From Gammaproteobacteria bacterium (lineage in GTDB: Bacteria > Pseudomonadota > Gammaproteobacteria > Burkholderiales > Burkholderiaceae_C): a stretch of DNA of 5,975 bases. Position numbers and translations under genes: made by a program. Below, piece by piece: positions 4,616-5,975 of this stretch (within the stretch, counting starts at the first letter, position 1; each line of letters starts with the position of its first letter). The stretch spans positions 1-5,975 of the forward strand of contig JAHIQV010000065.1 in the NCBI GenBank assembly GCA_018903185.1. Direction: 5' to 3'. The notes beneath the pieces are model-generated. The model was not told where the DNA came from and did not search any database. It saw only the letters and a list, made by a program, of their open reading frames with translations.

Positions 4616-5975
4616 ATGAGCAAACAAACCCTGTCTTTCCAGGCCGAGGTGGCGCAGCTGCTGCACCTCGTCACCCATTCGCTGTATTCCAACCCCGAGA
4701 TCTTCCTGCGCGAGCTGGTGTCCAACGCGTCGGACGCCTGCGACAAGCTGCGCTTCGAGGGGCTGAACAACGCCGCGCTGTTCGAAGACGCGCCCAACCT
4801 TGACGTGCGCGTGGCCTTCGACAAGGACGCGAAGACCATCACCATCACCGACAACGGCATCGGCATGAGCCAGGCCGAAGCGGTGGAGCACCTGGGCACC
4901 ATCGCCAAGAGCGGCACCAAGGACTTCATGAGCCACCTGAGTGGCGACCAGAAGAAGGACGCGCAACTCATCGGCCAGTTCGGCGTGGGCTTCTATTCGG
5001 GCTTCATCGTGGCCGACAGGATCACGGTCGAATCGCGCCGTGCCGGTCTGCCAGCGGCCGAAGGCGTGCGCTGGACCAGCGGCGGCACGGGCGAGTTCGA
5101 GGTGGAGGCCATCGAGCGCGCTGCGCGCGGCACCACCATCACGCTGCACCTGCGCGACGATGCGCACGAGTACCTGAGCCACTGGAAACTCAAGTCGCTG
5201 ATCACCAAGTACTCCGACCACATCAGCCTGCCGATCCTGATGCAGAAGGAAGAGTGGGACGCCGAGAAGAGCGAATACGTGCAGCAGGCCGAGTGGGAAG
5301 CGGTCAACTCGGCCAACGCGCTGTGGGCGCGCAGCAAGAAAGAGATCTCCGACGAGCAGTACGCCGAGTTCTACAAGAACATCAGCTACGACCAGGAAGC
5401 CCCGCTGGCCTGGAGCCACAACCGCGTGGAGGGCGCCACCGAATACACGCAGCTGCTCTACATCCCGGCCAAGGCGCCGATGGACCTGTGGAACCGCGAC
5501 CGCAAGGCCGGCATCAAGCTGTACGTGCGTCGCGTCTTCATCATGGACGAGGCCGAGGCGCTGATGCCTTCGTACCTGCGCTGGGTCAAGGGGGTGGTCG
5601 ATTCGGCCGACCTGCCGCTCAACGTGAGCCGCGAGCTGCTGCAGGAAAGTCGCGACGTGAAGGCGATCCGCGAAGGCAACACGCGCCGCGTGCTGGCCAT
5701 GCTGGAAGACCTGGCGAAGAAGGACCAGCTGCCCGCCGAAAGCGCTGACGGCGTGACCGACGTGGTGTCGGACGAAGACAAGGCACAGGCGGGCAAGTAC
5801 TCGGCCTTCTACGCCGAGTTCGGCGCCGTGCTGAAAGAAGGCCTGGGCGAGGATTTCGCCAACCGCGAGAAGATCGCCAAGCTGCTGCGTTTTGCCAGCA
5901 CCACCAGCGACGCGGTGAGCGTGAGCCTGGCGGACTACAAGGCGCGCATGAAAGAAGGCCAGGCCGCGATCTACT
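4616..5975 (+). CDS. htpG: Molecular chaperone HtpG (bacterial Hsp90), C-terminus beyond right edge
   Basis: HtpG is the cytoplasmic ATP-driven homodimeric Hsp90 chaperone, which remodels client proteins with the DnaK system during heat and other stress. The first 453 codons are present without interruption; the family is usually a little over 620 residues, so most of the dimerisation domain is missing because of the window edge. The N-terminal GHKL ATPase shows the catalytic Glu33 and Asn37 in [18 protein letters not shown], Asp79 with DNGIGM at 79-84, the lid region with [11 protein letters not shown] at 94-104, and [11 protein letters not shown] at 120-130. The middle domain includes [11 protein letters not shown] and [12 protein letters not shown]; Arg339 in that block corresponds to the conserved middle-domain arginine that contacts the ATP gamma-phosphate. 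No key residue is missing. The ATG gives the standard N-terminus [11 protein letters not shown], although its upstream region has no strong Shine-Dalgarno. A sigma-32 promoter lies about 60 bases upstream. Confidence 0.98.
   Translation, partial: MSKQTLSFQAEVAQLLHLVTHSLYSNPEIFLRELVSNASDACDKLRFEGLNNAALFEDAPNLDVRVAFDKDAKTITITDNGIGMSQAEAVEHLGTIAKSGTKDFMSHLSGDQKKDAQLIGQFGVGFYSGFIVADRITVESRRAGLPAAEGVRWTSGGTGEFEVEAIERAARGTTITLHLRDDAHEYLSHWKLKSLITKYSDHISLPILMQKEEWDAEKSEYVQQAEWEAVNSANALWARSKKEISDEQYAEFYKNISYDQEAPLAWSHNRVEGATEYTQLLYIPAKAPMDLWNRDRKAGIKLYVRRVFIMDEAEALMPSYLRWVKGVVDSADLPLNVSRELLQESRDVKAIREGNTRRVLAMLEDLAKKDQLPAESADGVTDVVSDEDKAQAGKYSAFYAEFGAVLKEGLGEDFANREKIAKLLRFASTTSDAVSVSLADYKARMKEGQAAIY

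Noticed and set aside
4607..5419. A 270-codon minus-strand frame opposite htpG
   Set aside because: It is the mirror of an unmistakable Hsp90 reading frame and has no motif of its own.

Overview
The window is GC-rich, densely coded DNA whose codons strongly prefer G or C at the third position. The gene content fits a beta-proteobacterium of the Burkholderiales, most likely the Comamonadaceae. That assignment rests on protein character and base composition; no marker gene settles the genus.

Layout. At the left, on the minus strand, is the N-terminal 269 residues of an acyl-CoA synthetase (AMP-binding enzyme), which runs off the window. It is divergent from a plus-strand Crp/Fnr-family regulator (983-1723). 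The 174-bp gap between them holds two possible back-to-back promoters. It also holds a 16-bp dyad, CTAGG-N6-CCTAG, with the half-site geometry of a Crp-type operator, just before the regulator's start codon. A divergent regulator/enzyme pair of this kind usually means that the regulator controls the enzyme operon, itself, or both.

Next on the plus strand is an RsuA/RluF-family rRNA pseudouridine synthase (1768-2982) with a long Arg/Pro/Gly/Ala-rich, probably disordered N-terminal tail. A 235-bp stretch of less GC-rich DNA follows (2983-3217). It contains a small ORF with atypical codon use, possibly a gene remnant, whose stop overlaps the next start as ATGA. After it comes a cytoplasmic-looking alpha/beta hydrolase of the lipase/esterase type (3218-4498) with a complete plausible catalytic triad. 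The last gene is htpG, the bacterial Hsp90 chaperone, cut by the right edge after 453 codons and preceded by a convincing sigma-32 heat-shock promoter.

How the genes relate. The synthetase and the regulator probably form one regulatory unit. The pseudouridine synthase, hydrolase and HtpG are co-directional but look functionally independent; htpG has its own stress promoter. I see no mobile element, CRISPR array, tRNA, rRNA or clear intrinsic terminator. This is mostly an ordinary chromosomal region. The points most worth checking are the regulator and its candidate operator, and the anomalous stretch before the hydrolase.
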